The notes: generated by a model not told the origin, from the letters alone. DNA of 64,000 nt from Pseudomonas entomophila (GCF_013523165.1 NZ_JAAMQI010000001.1:62001-126000); one strand, 5' to 3'. Counted from the first letter of the stretch, positions 1 through 9,176 are shown. Translations and numbers: made by a program.

Positions 1-310
1 GTTGCTGGTACACGTCCAGCTCCTCGTCAGGCATGAAGTGCAAGCAGTCGCCGCCAAAGAACCACAAGAGATCGCGGGGCACCAGGTGTGCGATCTGCGG
101 ATAACGCTGGATCACCTGGCACATCAAGTCCTGGCCCAGGTACTGGCTTTCCAGCGGATCCTGCGGCAGTTGAGCCAACAGCTCGTCGAAGCGTTCGAGG
201 AACAGGGCGTGGCTTTCATCCGGCACCTGCTCGGCCTCGCCCAACGCCACCAGAATGGTGCGCAGGTGCTGGAGCAGTTGCAGGTGGTAGACCAGATGTG
301 AATTGGCCAT
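1..310 (-). CDS. PA2817-like conserved protein (3' end outside window)
   Basis: The reading frame starts at an ATG at 310 (MANSHLVYHLQLLQHLRT...) and runs off the left edge without a stop, so only about 103 N-terminal residues are visible. It is hydrophilic, with no signal peptide or membrane segment, and has a helical, leucine-rich start. The sequence resembles the small uncharacterised family that contains P. aeruginosa PA2817; this is recalled, not searched. No function is known to me. It lies 64 nt downstream of the ABC transporter genes on the same strand and might be read from the same transcript. Confidence 0.75.
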   Translation of the reverse strand, partial: MANSHLVYHLQLLQHLRTILVALGEAEQVPDESHALFLERFDELLAQLPQDPLESQYLGQDLMCQVIQRYPQIAHLVPRDLLWFFGGDCLHFMPDEELDVYQQ

Positions 311-374
311 GGGAAGGTCCTCGGTTGGCTGAAACGGAGGCGGAGTATACGCCTGATCGCCCGCCTCTGGGGCT

Positions 375-1364
375 TCAGTCGATCTCGATCAGGGCCGAGG
401 GCTCGATGGACAGGCGTACGTGGCACCCCGCGGCATGCAGGTCGGCCGCCGTGCGATTGAGCACATCGACACGCAGCTCGACGTCCTCGACGGCGACACG
501 GTAACGGATGACGTTGCCGAGCAGGCTGTGCCCCAGAATGCGCCCTGTGAGCGTGCCCTGTGCGTCCAAGCGGATGGCCTCCGGGCGGATGGCCAGGCGT
601 CTGGCGATGGGACGGCGCAGCAGTTGGCTGGCGCTCGGCCCATCGAGCAGGTTGTAGTGCCCGATGAAACCGACCGCGAAGGCATCCACCGGGGCGGTGT
701 ACAACGTTTCGGCATCGCCGCTCTGGACGATGCGGCCCTCGTTCATCAGCACGATCCGATCGGACAGCGTCAGGGCCTCTTCCTGGTCATGGGTGACGAA
801 TAGAGTGGTCAAACCCAGTTCGCGTTGGATCGTTCGGATCTGCTCGCGCAGATGCCGACGAATGCGGGCATCCAGGGCCGACAACGGTTCGTCGAGCAGC
901 AGCAGCCGGGGGCGGGTCACCAGTGAGCGGGCCAGCGCGACGCGCTGACATTGCCCACCGGAGAGCTGGTGCGGATAGCGCGTGGCGTAGTCCGTCAGCT
1001 CGACCAGTTCCAGCATCTCGCGTACTCGTGCCAGCCGCTCTGCAGGTGCCGTCTTCTGCATGCGCAGACCGAAGCCGACGTTCTGTTCCACGGTCATGTT
1101 GGGGAACAGCGCGTACTGCTGAAACACCATGCCGATGCCACGGCGTTGCGGGCTGAGCGGCACGATGTCCTGACCCTCGAGCAGGATCTGGCCACCGTCC
1201 ACCGGGGTCAGCCCGGCAATGCAACGCAACAGGGTCGATTTGCCGCAGCCGGAGGGGCCGAGCAAGGTGACGAACTCGCCCCGTTCGACCTCGCAGTCGA
1301 TGGCCTGGAACACCGGCGTGCCCGCATAGCGTTTATGCAAGTAACGCACACTGAGAAAACTCAT
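375..1364 (-). CDS. ABC importer ATP-binding protein (PotA/FbpC-like)
   Basis: This is the 329-residue ATPase subunit of an ABC importer. Visible motifs are Walker A (GPSGCGKST, about residue 36), a signature LSGGQCQRV in which the usual second Gln is Cys, Walker B (LLLLDEPLSALD) and the switch His in THDQEEA. The region after about residue 240 fits the regulatory TOBE-type domain of spermidine, iron or sulfate importers. It is the last of four co-directional genes (binding protein, two permeases, ATPase) and starts 1 nt after the preceding permease stop, so translation is probably coupled. The substrate cannot be told from the sequence. Confidence 0.9.
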   Translation of the reverse strand: MSFLSVRYLHKRYAGTPVFQAIDCEVERGEFVTLLGPSGCGKSTLLRCIAGLTPVDGGQILLEGQDIVPLSPQRRGIGMVFQQYALFPNMTVEQNVGFGLRMQKTAPAERLARVREMLELVELTDYATRYPHQLSGGQCQRVALARSLVTRPRLLLLDEPLSALDARIRRHLREQIRTIQRELGLTTLFVTHDQEEALTLSDRIVLMNEGRIVQSGDAETLYTAPVDAFAVGFIGHYNLLDGPSASQLLRRPIARRLAIRPEAIRLDAQGTLTGRILGHSLLGNVIRYRVAVEDVELRVDVLNRTAADLHAAGCHVRLSIEPSALIEID

Positions 1365-1365
1365 G

Positions 1366-2175
1366 TCAGGCGTTGTCCTTGTTCAAGCGATGGGCGACCC
1401 AGGTCAGCACCAGCACGAACGCGAAGTAGGAGATTACCAGCGCGCTGTTGAAGTGACCGCTGCTGTTGCGCATGTTGTTGAGGTAGACCTGCAAGGTCTC
1501 GTAGCGCGTACCGACCAGCAGGTTGGCGAAGACGAATTCGCCGAACAGGAACGAGAACGACAGCAGCAGCGCCACCAGCAGACCCTTGCGCAGGTTGGGC
1601 AGCACCACCAGCAGCGCCGCCTGCCAAGGGCTGGCGCCGAGCAGCTGGGCGGCGTCCATCAGGTCGTGCAAGTGGATCGCCCTCAGGTTGTTGGTGATCG
1701 CCCGGTACATGAAGGGCAGGGCGATGGTGAAGTAGCAGCCGATCAGGATCCAGGGCGTGCCGACCATCGCCATCGGGCCGCTGCCGTAGAGCTGCAGCAA
1801 GCCGACCGACGACACCACCGGCGGCACGGCGAACGGCAGCAGGATCACCACGTTCATCCACGCGTCCCACCGTGGGAAGTGATAGTGCACCACGAACAGC
1901 AACGGCAGGATCAGCGCCACCGACAGCAGCAACGCGCCGACGCAGATCAGCAGCGACCGGCCGAACGCCGCCAGGAAGCGCGGCTCGCTCCACAGGGCGA
2001 TGTACCACTTGAAGGTCAGCCCACTGGGCAGCAGGCTGGCCGACCAGCTGGTGGCCAGGGAGTAGAGCAGGGTGCCTGCCAGGGGCAGCAGCAGGATCAG
2101 GAACAGCAGATACACCACCCCGTGGTGGTACATCCGCTGGGCACGTAAACCCTCGCATGAACGATCAGCGCGCAT
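1366..2175 (-). CDS. ABC importer permease (second inner-membrane subunit)
   Basis: A 269-residue inner-membrane permease with about six hydrophobic segments and the binding-protein-dependent transport signature around AAQLLGASPWQAALLVVLP (EAA-loop type, contacts the ATPase). The ATG at 2175 is chosen because GGAG lies five bases upstream; it overlaps the previous permease by 11 nt. Together with that permease it should form the heterodimeric channel of the importer. An ATG at 2133 is possible but would give up the coupled start. Confidence 0.88.
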   Translation of the reverse strand: MRADRSCEGLRAQRMYHHGVVYLLFLILLLPLAGTLLYSLATSWSASLLPSGLTFKWYIALWSEPRFLAAFGRSLLICVGALLLSVALILPLLFVVHYHFPRWDAWMNVVILLPFAVPPVVSSVGLLQLYGSGPMAMVGTPWILIGCYFTIALPFMYRAITNNLRAIHLHDLMDAAQLLGASPWQAALLVVLPNLRKGLLVALLLSFSFLFGEFVFANLLVGTRYETLQVYLNNMRNSSGHFNSALVISYFAFVLVLTWVAHRLNKDNA

Positions 2176-2998
2176 GGTAGCTCCGCTTCAGCAGCCAATG
2201 ATGCACCACGGCGACGAGTGTCATCAGGCCGACCAGGATCATGGCCAAGGCACTGGCCAGGTTGGGGTCGAGGGTGATGTCACCCGCCACCAGCGCGGCG
2301 ATGCGGATCGGCACCATGTTGAAGTTGCCGGTGGTCAGAGCGTAGACCGTGGCATAGGCACCCAGGGCATTGGCCAGCAGAATCACGAAGGTGCCCAGCA
2401 GTGCTGGCGCCAGGACCGGTAAACCGATGTGCCGCCAATACTGTCCTGGGCTGGCGCCCAGCAACGCTGCGGATTCGCGCCAGTCTTCGCGAAGCGCGTC
2501 GAACGCCGGGTAGAGCAACAGCACGCCGAGCGGAATCTGGAAGTAGCTGTAGACCAGGATCAGGCCGCTCTTGGAGTACAGGTTGAAGCCCTCGATCAGG
2601 CCGGCCTGCTTGAGCAGCAAGGTCAGCGCGCCGTTGAAGCCGAGCAGGATGATGAAGGCGAAGGCCAGCGGCACCCCGCTGAAGTTGCTGGTCATGTTGG
2701 CGAAGGCGCTGACGATGTCACGCAGCCGTGAGTCCACGCGGGTCAGGGAGTAGCTGCCGAGCAAGGCGACGACGATGCCGATCAGGCTTGACCAGAAGGC
2801 GATTTCCAGGCTGTGCCCGATGGCTTGCCGGTGAAATTTCGAAGTGGCGATGCGCACGAAGTTGTCCAGGCCCCAGCCGTCGTCGGTCTGCACGCTGTGC
2901 ACCATGACCCACGCCAGCGGGGCGATCTGAAAGACCAGCAGGCACAGGACGAAGGGCGCCACGCACAGCAACGCCCAGCCACGCGTGCGCGTGTTCAT
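2165..2998 (-). CDS. ABC importer permease (first inner-membrane subunit)
   Basis: A 277-residue inner-membrane permease (MNTRTRGWALLCVAPFVLCL...) with about six transmembrane stretches and an EAA-type loop (ESAALLGASPGQYWRHIGLP). The start at 2998 (ATG, CAGG upstream) is preferred over an in-frame GTG at 3013. It follows the binding-protein gene by 46 nt and overlaps the next permease, so the four genes form one operon. The family matches spermidine/putrescine, iron and phosphonate importers; the substrate is unknown. Confidence 0.87.
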   Translation of the reverse strand: MNTRTRGWALLCVAPFVLCLLVFQIAPLAWVMVHSVQTDDGWGLDNFVRIATSKFHRQAIGHSLEIAFWSSLIGIVVALLGSYSLTRVDSRLRDIVSAFANMTSNFSGVPLAFAFIILLGFNGALTLLLKQAGLIEGFNLYSKSGLILVYSYFQIPLGVLLLYPAFDALREDWRESAALLGASPGQYWRHIGLPVLAPALLGTFVILLANALGAYATVYALTTGNFNMVPIRIAALVAGDITLDPNLASALAMILVGLMTLVAVVHHWLLKRSYHAR

Positions 2999-3044
2999 GA
3001 CACGGCCTGCCACTGACGAGCCTCGACCATGTCCGCGCCTCGGC

Positions 3045-4109
3045 TCACTGCATTTCCACGATGACCTGATCCTGCCAGAGCTGCGGCAGTTTCTTGGCCG
3101 TCACCTCCCAGGCCTCGACGTTCTTGATCGGCTGGGCTGCGCGGTATTGCTCGTTGGGCAACAGTTTGGCCTGCACCTCGGGTGCCAGCTTCAAGTATTC
3201 GGCGCGGATCGGCCGGGCATGGCCGACGGCCAGGTTGGTCTGGCCCGCATCGCTGAAGATGTACTCACGGGTGAGCTTGGCGGCATTCGGGTGCTTGGCG
3301 TACTTGTTGATGATCGTGGTATAACCGGACATCACCGAGCCATCGGCGGGAATGACCACCTCGAAGCGTTTGGGGTCGATCTGCTCCCGGTAGCTCAGGC
3401 CATTGAAGTCCCAGACCACGCCCACTTCGACCTCGCCTTTCTCCAGGGTCTGGATGGTCGGGTTGGCCATGGACAGGCGACCTTGCTGGGCCAGTGTGGT
3501 GAACAGCTGAAGCCCAGGTGCGACGTTGCGTTCGTCGCCCTTGTAGGCAATGGCGGCAGCGAGCACGCCATTGGCGGCCTGGGCGGCCGTGCCGACGTCA
3601 CCGATGGCGACCTTGTAGCTGCCGTGTTCCAGATCGTGCCATTGGGTCGGACGGTCCTTTTCCTTGACCAGGTCCTTGTTGATGATGAAGGCGATGGTCC
3701 CGGTGTAGGCCAGCGCCCAGTGCCCGTCCTGATCCTTGGCCCACTGGGGAATCTGCTCCCAGGTCGTGGGCTTGTAGGGCTGGGTGACGCCCTTGGCGAC
3801 CGCGATGGGGCCGAAGGAGGCACCGACGTCGCCGATGTCGGCGCTGGCGTTGTCTTTTTCAGCGTCGAACTTGGCGACCTCCTGGGCAGAACTCATGTCG
3901 GTGTCGCTGTGCACGAGGCCATAGCGGCTGGCCAGGTCGGCCCAGGTGCCTTTCCAGTTGGCCCAGGCGTCCGGCATCCCGACGCTGTTCACCGCGCCTT
4001 CCTTGCGCGCGGCGTCCTCCAGCGCCTTGAGGTCGTCGTCGGCTGCCTGTGCCATCGTGCACAGGGCCAGGGCGGAGCCAAGCAGTGATGCCATGAACAG
4101 CTGTTTCAT
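3045..4109 (-). CDS. ABC importer periplasmic substrate-binding protein
   Basis: A 354-residue protein starting MKQLFMASLLGSALALCTMAQA, a clear signal peptide with cleavage expected after AQA. The mature part has the fold pattern of extracellular solute-binding proteins for iron, polyamines or related ligands (DIGDVGASFGPIAVAKG, GTIAFIINKD). The start at 4109 is set by AAGGAG about eight bases upstream. It is the first gene of the four-gene transporter operon. I cannot assign the ligand; it lacks the tyrosine clusters that would argue clearly for ferric iron. Confidence 0.88.
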   Translation of the reverse strand: MKQLFMASLLGSALALCTMAQAADDDLKALEDAARKEGAVNSVGMPDAWANWKGTWADLASRYGLVHSDTDMSSAQEVAKFDAEKDNASADIGDVGASFGPIAVAKGVTQPYKPTTWEQIPQWAKDQDGHWALAYTGTIAFIINKDLVKEKDRPTQWHDLEHGSYKVAIGDVGTAAQAANGVLAAAIAYKGDERNVAPGLQLFTTLAQQGRLSMANPTIQTLEKGEVEVGVVWDFNGLSYREQIDPKRFEVVIPADGSVMSGYTTIINKYAKHPNAAKLTREYIFSDAGQTNLAVGHARPIRAEYLKLAPEVQAKLLPNEQYRAAQPIKNVEAWEVTAKKLPQLWQDQVIVEMQ

Positions 4110-4280
4110 CCAGAACTCCTTGCGTGGGATCGCTGGCCTGCGACAGGCCTGGGCGGGAACGTCGACGGCAGCGGCCATGCTGACGGGGGTTCATGACCGT
4201 CTGATGTCCGTCGTGTGACAGCGCGCTGAAGCTACAGCGTAGTTCAGATCTGCCTGGGTGCAGGGGGCGCAGGACGCCGA

Positions 4281-4302
4281 TACGGTGGGGGTTCCCACCG
4301 TA
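4281..4302. terminator. Hairpin downstream of mscS, weak terminator candidate
   Basis: Perfect 9-bp inverted repeat, TACGGTGGG - GGTT - CCCACCGTA, placed 18 nt after the mscS stop and upstream of the ABC transporter operon. No T-run follows on either strand, so intrinsic termination is doubtful; it could instead be a protein site or a Rho-type or stabilising hairpin. Confidence 0.4.
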
Positions 4303-4319
4303 CCCTGTGCAGGCCTGGG

Positions 4320-6500
4320 CTACTCGGCAGGCGCAGTGTCGGCAGGGGCGCCGCCAGCAGGTTGCAGCGGCCCACCGCCACTGGCGTTCACCACCTGCAC
4401 CGACAGCCGAGGTGTGGCCAGGTCCAGGCCAGCCTCGTCGAGCTTGCGCTTGAGCGCCAGGTTGAAGGCACGCGACACTTCCCATTGCTTGATCGGCGCG
4501 GTCTTGAAGCGTGCCCGCAAGATGGCCGACCCCGACTCGAAGCTCTCCACGCCTTGCAGCTCCAGAGGCGACCAGATGTTGCGGCGCATCAAGGGGTCGG
4601 CGCGCAGCTTCTGCGCGACGTCGCGGATCAGGCCGATGGCCTGGTCGATGTCCATGGTGTGCGGAATGGCCACGCGGAAGATGGCATAGCCGAACTCGCG
4701 CGAGTAGTTCTTGATGCTCTTGATCTCGCTGAACGGGATGGTGTGCACGATGCCGTCGATGTCGCGCAGACGCACGGTGCGAATGGTCAAGCCTTCGACC
4801 GTGCCCAGGTGCCCGCCCAGTTCGACGTAGTCGTCGATCGCCAGCGAGTCCTCGATGATGATGAACAGGCCCGTGATCAGGTCGGCCACCAGCGACTGGG
4901 CGCCGAAGCCCACGGCCAGGCCGATGACACCGGCACCGGCGAGCAGGGGCGTGACGTTCATGCCCATGTTGGCCAGGGCCACGATCAGCGCGATGATGAA
5001 GATGGTGATGAACAGCACGTTGCGCACCAGCGGCATCATGGTCTGCGCCCGGGCGTTGGCCAGGCCGCGACGCGAGCGCACCAGGGCATGGTGCACGGCA
5101 CTATCGGCCAGGATCCACACCAGCCAGGCGATGATCAGTGTGGTAGCCAGGCCCATGACCCGCAGGCTGACCTCATGCCCGTCGCCTTCGGCGAAGCGGA
5201 TCATCGACAGGCCCCAGACCCGCAGGCCGATCTCCAGAAATACCAGCCAGATGAACAGGTGCAGCAAGGCATAGCCGAAGCTCTTCAATCGCTCGACATA
5301 GACCTGCTGGCGCCGGTGGGTGCGCCATGGGTTGACCGCATGCCGACGGACCAGGCCGTTGAGCACCATGCACACCACCACCAGCACCGTGCACATCAGC
5401 GACTGGCGCAGCGCGGTGCTGGTGTCGCCCGCCGAAACGAAGGTGGCGAACAGCGAGATCGCGACCAGTGCCAGTGCCGGCACGTACCAGAAGCTGCCCA
5501 GGACGCCGATGGTGTCGCTCAGGGTGCGCCGCGTCAGGCGTCGCGACAGCGGCTGGTTGCGGATCAGGTGGGCGATGGGCCGACGGAAGCGCAGGATGAA
5601 CAGGCCCGTGCACACCGCAGCTACGATGTTGGTGACGGTGGCCAGGGTGTGCGCCAGGTGCACGCCCAGGGCTGCAGTCAGGCGCGGATCGCTCATGGCC
5701 TCGCCGAAGGCCGCGAAGCTGCCGATCAGCCAGAGCGGGTTGAAGGCGCGGTGGCGCAGGATGTCCAGCGCACGGTGGCGGTGCGGTCCATCGAGCAGGG
5801 AGAAGGCGATCACGCAGATGGCCGAGAAGCAGGTGCCGACTACCAGGGCATAGGCCAGTACCATGGCCATGGATTTGCCCAGCGACGAGGGCAGGGCGAA
5901 GCTCAGGTAGACGGTGAAGATCAGCGCCACCAGCCAGGGCCCGAGCTTGCGCACGGCAAACCGCAGCAGGTCCCAGGGGCGTGGATGCTGTGGCAGTTCC
6001 TCGGGCAGCCCGAAGCGCACCTGCAGGCGGTGGCCAAGCCAGTTGAAGGCCATGGCCAGCAGGCTCCAGACCGCGATGATGGCCGCGAAGCCGAAGAGGA
6101 TCATCGGCCATTCCTGCATCGGCACGGCCAGCGTCGACAGCTCCTGCCTGGCCTGATCGAGTTCCAGTGACCAGCGCAGGAACGGGCTGGACTCGCCGCT
6201 GAACTGCTTTTCGATGTCGTGCAGGGTGCCGCCGATCAGCCCGAGCACGCCTTGCGCCTCGGCCGGCTGGGCCTGGCGCGTGCTGTCGCGCAGCTTCTTC
6301 AGATCCGCCAGCAGTTTGCCGCGCTGCTGGTCGTTTTCCAACGTGGTGATGACCTCGTCGAGCGACTTGCCCAACGGTTCGGAGGCTTGTTCCTGATGAG
6401 ACGAACCCGATCCCAGCAGGCTGGGCAATCCGGCCGCCTGAACGGGCGCGATGAAGGCGAACAGGCACAACAGATAAAGACAACGCAGGAGAACAGGCAC
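4320..6500 (-). CDS. Mechanosensitive channel of the MscS superfamily (YbiO type)
   Basis: A 726-residue inner-membrane protein, about the length of E. coli YbiO (741). It begins with a signal peptide (MPVLLRCLYLLCLFAFIAPVQAAG) followed by a periplasmic segment with a short coiled coil, then many transmembrane helices, and ends with the MscS core: the pore helix region (VTPLLAGAGVIGLAVGFGAQSLV) and cytoplasmic beta domain (FIIIEDSLAIDDYVELGGHLGTVE). It should open under membrane tension to release solutes on osmotic downshock. The start codon is GTG at 6500, with GAGG about 12 bases upstream inside a hairpin. The small membrane-protein gene at 6546-6710 precedes it by 45 nt. Confidence 0.88.
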   Translation of the reverse strand: MPVLLRCLYLLCLFAFIAPVQAAGLPSLLGSGSSHQEQASEPLGKSLDEVITTLENDQQRGKLLADLKKLRDSTRQAQPAEAQGVLGLIGGTLHDIEKQFSGESSPFLRWSLELDQARQELSTLAVPMQEWPMILFGFAAIIAVWSLLAMAFNWLGHRLQVRFGLPEELPQHPRPWDLLRFAVRKLGPWLVALIFTVYLSFALPSSLGKSMAMVLAYALVVGTCFSAICVIAFSLLDGPHRHRALDILRHRAFNPLWLIGSFAAFGEAMSDPRLTAALGVHLAHTLATVTNIVAAVCTGLFILRFRRPIAHLIRNQPLSRRLTRRTLSDTIGVLGSFWYVPALALVAISLFATFVSAGDTSTALRQSLMCTVLVVVCMVLNGLVRRHAVNPWRTHRRQQVYVERLKSFGYALLHLFIWLVFLEIGLRVWGLSMIRFAEGDGHEVSLRVMGLATTLIIAWLVWILADSAVHHALVRSRRGLANARAQTMMPLVRNVLFITIFIIALIVALANMGMNVTPLLAGAGVIGLAVGFGAQSLVADLITGLFIIIEDSLAIDDYVELGGHLGTVEGLTIRTVRLRDIDGIVHTIPFSEIKSIKNYSREFGYAIFRVAIPHTMDIDQAIGLIRDVAQKLRADPLMRRNIWSPLELQGVESFESGSAILRARFKTAPIKQWEVSRAFNLALKRKLDEAGLDLATPRLSVQVVNASGGGPLQPAGGAPADTAPAE

Positions 6501-6506
6501 CGTACA

Positions 6507-6541
6507 CTCTACCTCGGGACAGACGATGCCCGAGTGTAGAG
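6507..6541 (-). promoter_or_regulatory. Hairpin covering the mscS ribosome-binding site
   Basis: On the minus strand CTCTACACTCGGG pairs with CCCGAGGTAGAG (one unpaired base), separated by about 10 nt. The second arm contains the GAGG Shine-Dalgarno sequence of the mscS GTG start at 6500. There is no T-run, so it does not look like a terminator. It may limit translation of the channel or couple it to translation of the small ORF just upstream. Confidence 0.5.
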
Positions 6542-6545
6542 GATT

Positions 6546-6710
6546 TCAGGCCAGTTTCTCGAGGATCTTCCAGCACATGATCGCAAAGATGCTCAGCGTA
6601 CCCAGCCACATCATCAGCACGCCCAGGTCACGTTCACGCAGGCTGAAGCCCACGGTCAGCAATGACAGACCCGCGATGACGGGAATCAGCATCGAATGCA
6701 AGGCGGACAT
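6546..6710 (-). CDS. Small membrane protein, 54 residues, unknown function
   Basis: A 54-residue ORF, MSALHSMLIPVIAGLSLLTV..., preceded by AAGGAG with good spacing. It has two hydrophobic helices (about residues 7-20 and 27-45) separated by the charged turn SLRERDLG, and a positively charged C-terminus (WKILEKLA). It ends 45 nt before the mechanosensitive channel start on the same strand, so the two are probably co-transcribed. I do not recognise a characterised family. It could be a channel accessory peptide, but that is only inferred from position. Confidence 0.7.
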   Translation of the reverse strand: MSALHSMLIPVIAGLSLLTVGFSLRERDLGVLMMWLGTLSIFAIMCWKILEKLA

Positions 6711-6838
6711 GGCAGGCTCCTTCTGCGAAGACACAAGATCGACAGGAAAAGTGTAGCCAAGGCAAGGAGCAGGGCATTGAGGTAGGACAAGGGATGTCCC
6801 CCTATCCATGCCACGGTGGAATGGGGTGTCACGGACCT

Positions 6839-6864
6839 TGTGGGAGCGGGCTTACCCGCGATGG
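6839..6864. repeat. REP-type palindrome
   Basis: TGTGGGAGCGGGCTTACCCG followed by CGATGG, a slightly diverged copy of the dispersed Pseudomonas REP element. It sits between apeB and the small membrane-protein gene. Confidence 0.8.
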
Positions 6865-6972
6865 CGTCCGGTCCGTCACCGCCAGCATCGCAGGCAAGCC
6901 TGGTCTCACAAAAAAATGCATCGCGCTGTCAGGCCAGTCAGGCCGTCCAGGCTGTACGTCGCCACCTCTGCC

Positions 6973-8262
6973 TTACGGCAACTCCGCACTCCGATAGAAC
7001 GCCGTCAGCACTTTCACCAGGTGCGCCAGATCATGGCTGCCGCACAGCTCGCGGATCGAATGCATGGCGAAGGTCGGCAGGCCGATGTCCACCGTCCGCA
7101 CGCCCAAGTGGCCGGCAGTGATCGGACCGATGGTCGAACCACACCCCATGTCGCTGCGCACCACGAAGCTCTGCACCGGCACTTCCTCGGCCATGCACAG
7201 GTGGCGGAAGAACCCGGCCGTCTCGCTGTTGGTGGCGTAGCGCTGGTTGCTGTTGACCTTGATCACCGGCCCGGCGTTGAGCTTGGGGCCGTGGTTGCCA
7301 TCGTGCTTGTCGGCGTAGTTGGGGTGCACGCCGTGGGCGTTGTCGGCCGAGATCAGCAGCGAGCGCTGGATGCAGCGCACGTACTCGTCGTGCCCCGGCA
7401 GCAGGCGTTGGAGGGTCTGCTCGAGCATCGGCCCATCGGCACCGCAGGCCGAGCAGGAGCCGACCTCCTCATGGTCGGTGCAGACCAGCACACAGGTCTC
7501 GTCACTGTCGGCGGCCAGCAGGGCCTGAACCCCGGCGAAGCAGGACAACAGGTTGTCCAGGCGCGCGCCCGCGATGAACTCGCCATGCAGACCGATCTGC
7601 GCGGCCTCCTGGGTGTCGTAGAAGCTGAGTTCGTAATCGAGCACCACGTCGGCATTGAGCTCGTGTTCGCGGGCCAACTGCTCGGTCAGCAGCGCCCGGA
7701 AGTCGACGCGCTCATCGCCGGCCACCTGCGCCAGGATCGGTGGCAGCTCGTGCTGGGCATTGATCGGCCACCCCTCGTTGGCCGTGCGGTTGAGGTGAAT
7801 GGCCAGGTTGGGAATGACGGCGATCGGCAGCTTGAAGTCGACCAGCTGGCTCTCGACCTTGCCATCACGGCGGAAGGTCACGCGGCCTGCCAACGACAGG
7901 TCGCGGTCGAACCACGGCGCCAGCAGGGCGCCGCCGTAGACTTCCACCCCCAGCTGCAGGAAGCCGTGACGTTGCAGTTCAGGCTGCGGCTTGACGCGCA
8001 GGCACGGGCTGTCGGTATGGGCGCCCACCAGGCGCATGCCGCTTTCGAGCGGCGATTGCTTGCCCAGTTGCAGGGCGATGATCGAGGAGTCATTGCGCGT
8101 GACGTAGTAGCGACCGCCTGGCACCGTGGTCCAGCGCTCACGTTCGTCGAGGCGCCTGTAGCCGGCCGCCTCCAGACGCTGGGCAATCGACGCGGTGGCG
8201 TGAAACGGCGTCGGTGACGCCTTGAGGAAATCGATCAGGCCTCGATTGAGGGTGTCGCGCAT
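6973..8262 (-). CDS. apeB: M18 family aminopeptidase
   Basis: A 429-residue cytoplasmic metallopeptidase of the M18 (aspartyl aminopeptidase) family, removing N-terminal residues from peptides. The metal-binding motif is visible at GAHTDSP (His 82, Asp 84), with the CTDHEEVGS segment carrying the catalytic/metal acidic residues and a late His in the [13 protein letters not shown] region. Length matches the family. The start [21 protein letters not shown] at 8262 is preferred because the long upstream extension is unlike the family and reads into repeats. It stands alone on the minus strand downstream of rluA. Confidence 0.92.
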   Translation of the reverse strand: MRDTLNRGLIDFLKASPTPFHATASIAQRLEAAGYRRLDERERWTTVPGGRYYVTRNDSSIIALQLGKQSPLESGMRLVGAHTDSPCLRVKPQPELQRHGFLQLGVEVYGGALLAPWFDRDLSLAGRVTFRRDGKVESQLVDFKLPIAVIPNLAIHLNRTANEGWPINAQHELPPILAQVAGDERVDFRALLTEQLAREHELNADVVLDYELSFYDTQEAAQIGLHGEFIAGARLDNLLSCFAGVQALLAADSDETCVLVCTDHEEVGSCSACGADGPMLEQTLQRLLPGHDEYVRCIQRSLLISADNAHGVHPNYADKHDGNHGPKLNAGPVIKVNSNQRYATNSETAGFFRHLCMAEEVPVQSFVVRSDMGCGSTIGPITAGHLGVRTVDIGLPTFAMHSIRELCGSHDLAHLVKVLTAFYRSAELP

Positions 8263-8274
8263 AAGGTACTCCAG

Positions 8275-8345
8275 ACCAGCGGCAAGCGTTGAGCTGCAAG
8301 CTTCGGGCAACGGCGGAGCAGTTGCAAGCGGCAAGCCACGCGCTA
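8275..8345. repeat. Degenerate GCTTGCAGCTTGC-type repeat
   Basis: The gap between apeB and rluA holds interleaved copies of AGCTGCAAGC / GTTGCAAGCGGCAAGC motifs. The same family appears near 14662-14676 and as four tandem copies at 28276-28303. It is not coding. Confidence 0.5.
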
Positions 8346-8451
8346 CGCGCCACAAGCCATTCTGCAGGGCTTCGGCTCGGTGCCTGGTGCCTGGAACGTA
8401 GCGGTGCAACCCTCGCCATCACCGACAGCTCGCAGCGTATGGCGCGTACCT

Positions 8452-9087
8452 TCAGAAAGGCGCAGGGCAGGTAAAGCGCAGGCGCTCGCCTGACACCGGG
8501 TGGGTGAACGCCAGCATGCTGGCGTGCAGGCACAGGCGCTCATGGGCGGCCAGGGCCTCGGGGTTGGCATAGAGACGGTCGCCCAGCAGCGGGTGACCGA
8601 TCGACAGCATGTGCACGCGCAACTGGTGCGAACGGCCGGTGACCGGTGTCAGTTCGACGCGGCAATGGTCGGTGTGCCGTTCGAGCACGCGCCAGAAGGT
8701 CAGGGCACGCTTGCCCAGTTCGTGGTCGACCACGTGGCGCGGCTTGGTCGGTGGGTCGTAGCGCAAGGGCAGGTCGATGCTGCCGCTGTCGCGGTCCGGC
8801 TGGCCCCAGCACAGGGCGGTGTAGGCTTTTTCGGTTTCGCGATCGTGGAATTGCCGGGACAGCTCGCGATGGCTGTCGGCGTCGCGGGCCAGCAGGATGA
8901 TGCCCGAGGTCTCCCAGTCGAGCCGGTGCACGATCAGCGCGTCCGGGTAGCCGTTTTCCTGCAGGCGGGTGATCAGGCAGTCCTTGTTGTCGTCGGCGCG
9001 GCCGGGCACCGACAGCAGCAGCGTCGGCTTGTTGACCACCAGCACGGCGGCATCTTGATGAAGGATCTGGACGTTCGACAACGGCAT
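8452..9087 (-). CDS. rluA: RluA-family RNA pseudouridine synthase
   Basis: A 211-residue pseudouridine synthase, close in length to E. coli RluA (219), which modifies U746 of 23S rRNA and U32 of some tRNAs. The family motif with the catalytic Asp is visible in VHRLDWETSGIILLARD, followed by the GRSHQLRVHM and GHPLLGDRLY motifs. There is no S4 domain, which favours RluA over RluC/RluD. The start MPLSNVQILHQD at 9087 fits the family. It lies 89 nt after minE on the same strand, and this neighbourhood is, as I recall, common in pseudomonads. Confidence 0.9.
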   Translation of the reverse strand: MPLSNVQILHQDAAVLVVNKPTLLLSVPGRADDNKDCLITRLQENGYPDALIVHRLDWETSGIILLARDADSHRELSRQFHDRETEKAYTALCWGQPDRDSGSIDLPLRYDPPTKPRHVVDHELGKRALTFWRVLERHTDHCRVELTPVTGRSHQLRVHMLSIGHPLLGDRLYANPEALAAHERLCLHASMLAFTHPVSGERLRFTCPAPF

Positions 9088-9176
9088 TGCGGGTTCTCTG
9101 CAAAACGCGACGGCGACGGCAGGCGCGGCAGTCGAGCTGCCGGCCTGGCCGTCGCCGTGCACGTGACCCGGGGCGA

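Noticed and set aside
4281..4302. Calling the mscS-side hairpin a strong terminator
   Set aside because: No T-run follows on either strand; it is kept only as a low-confidence feature.
4362..6170. A 602-codon open frame on the plus strand opposite mscS
   Set aside because: It is antisense to a gene with clear MscS motifs, and its product is Gln/His/Asp-rich low complexity, a by-product of GC-rich codon use.
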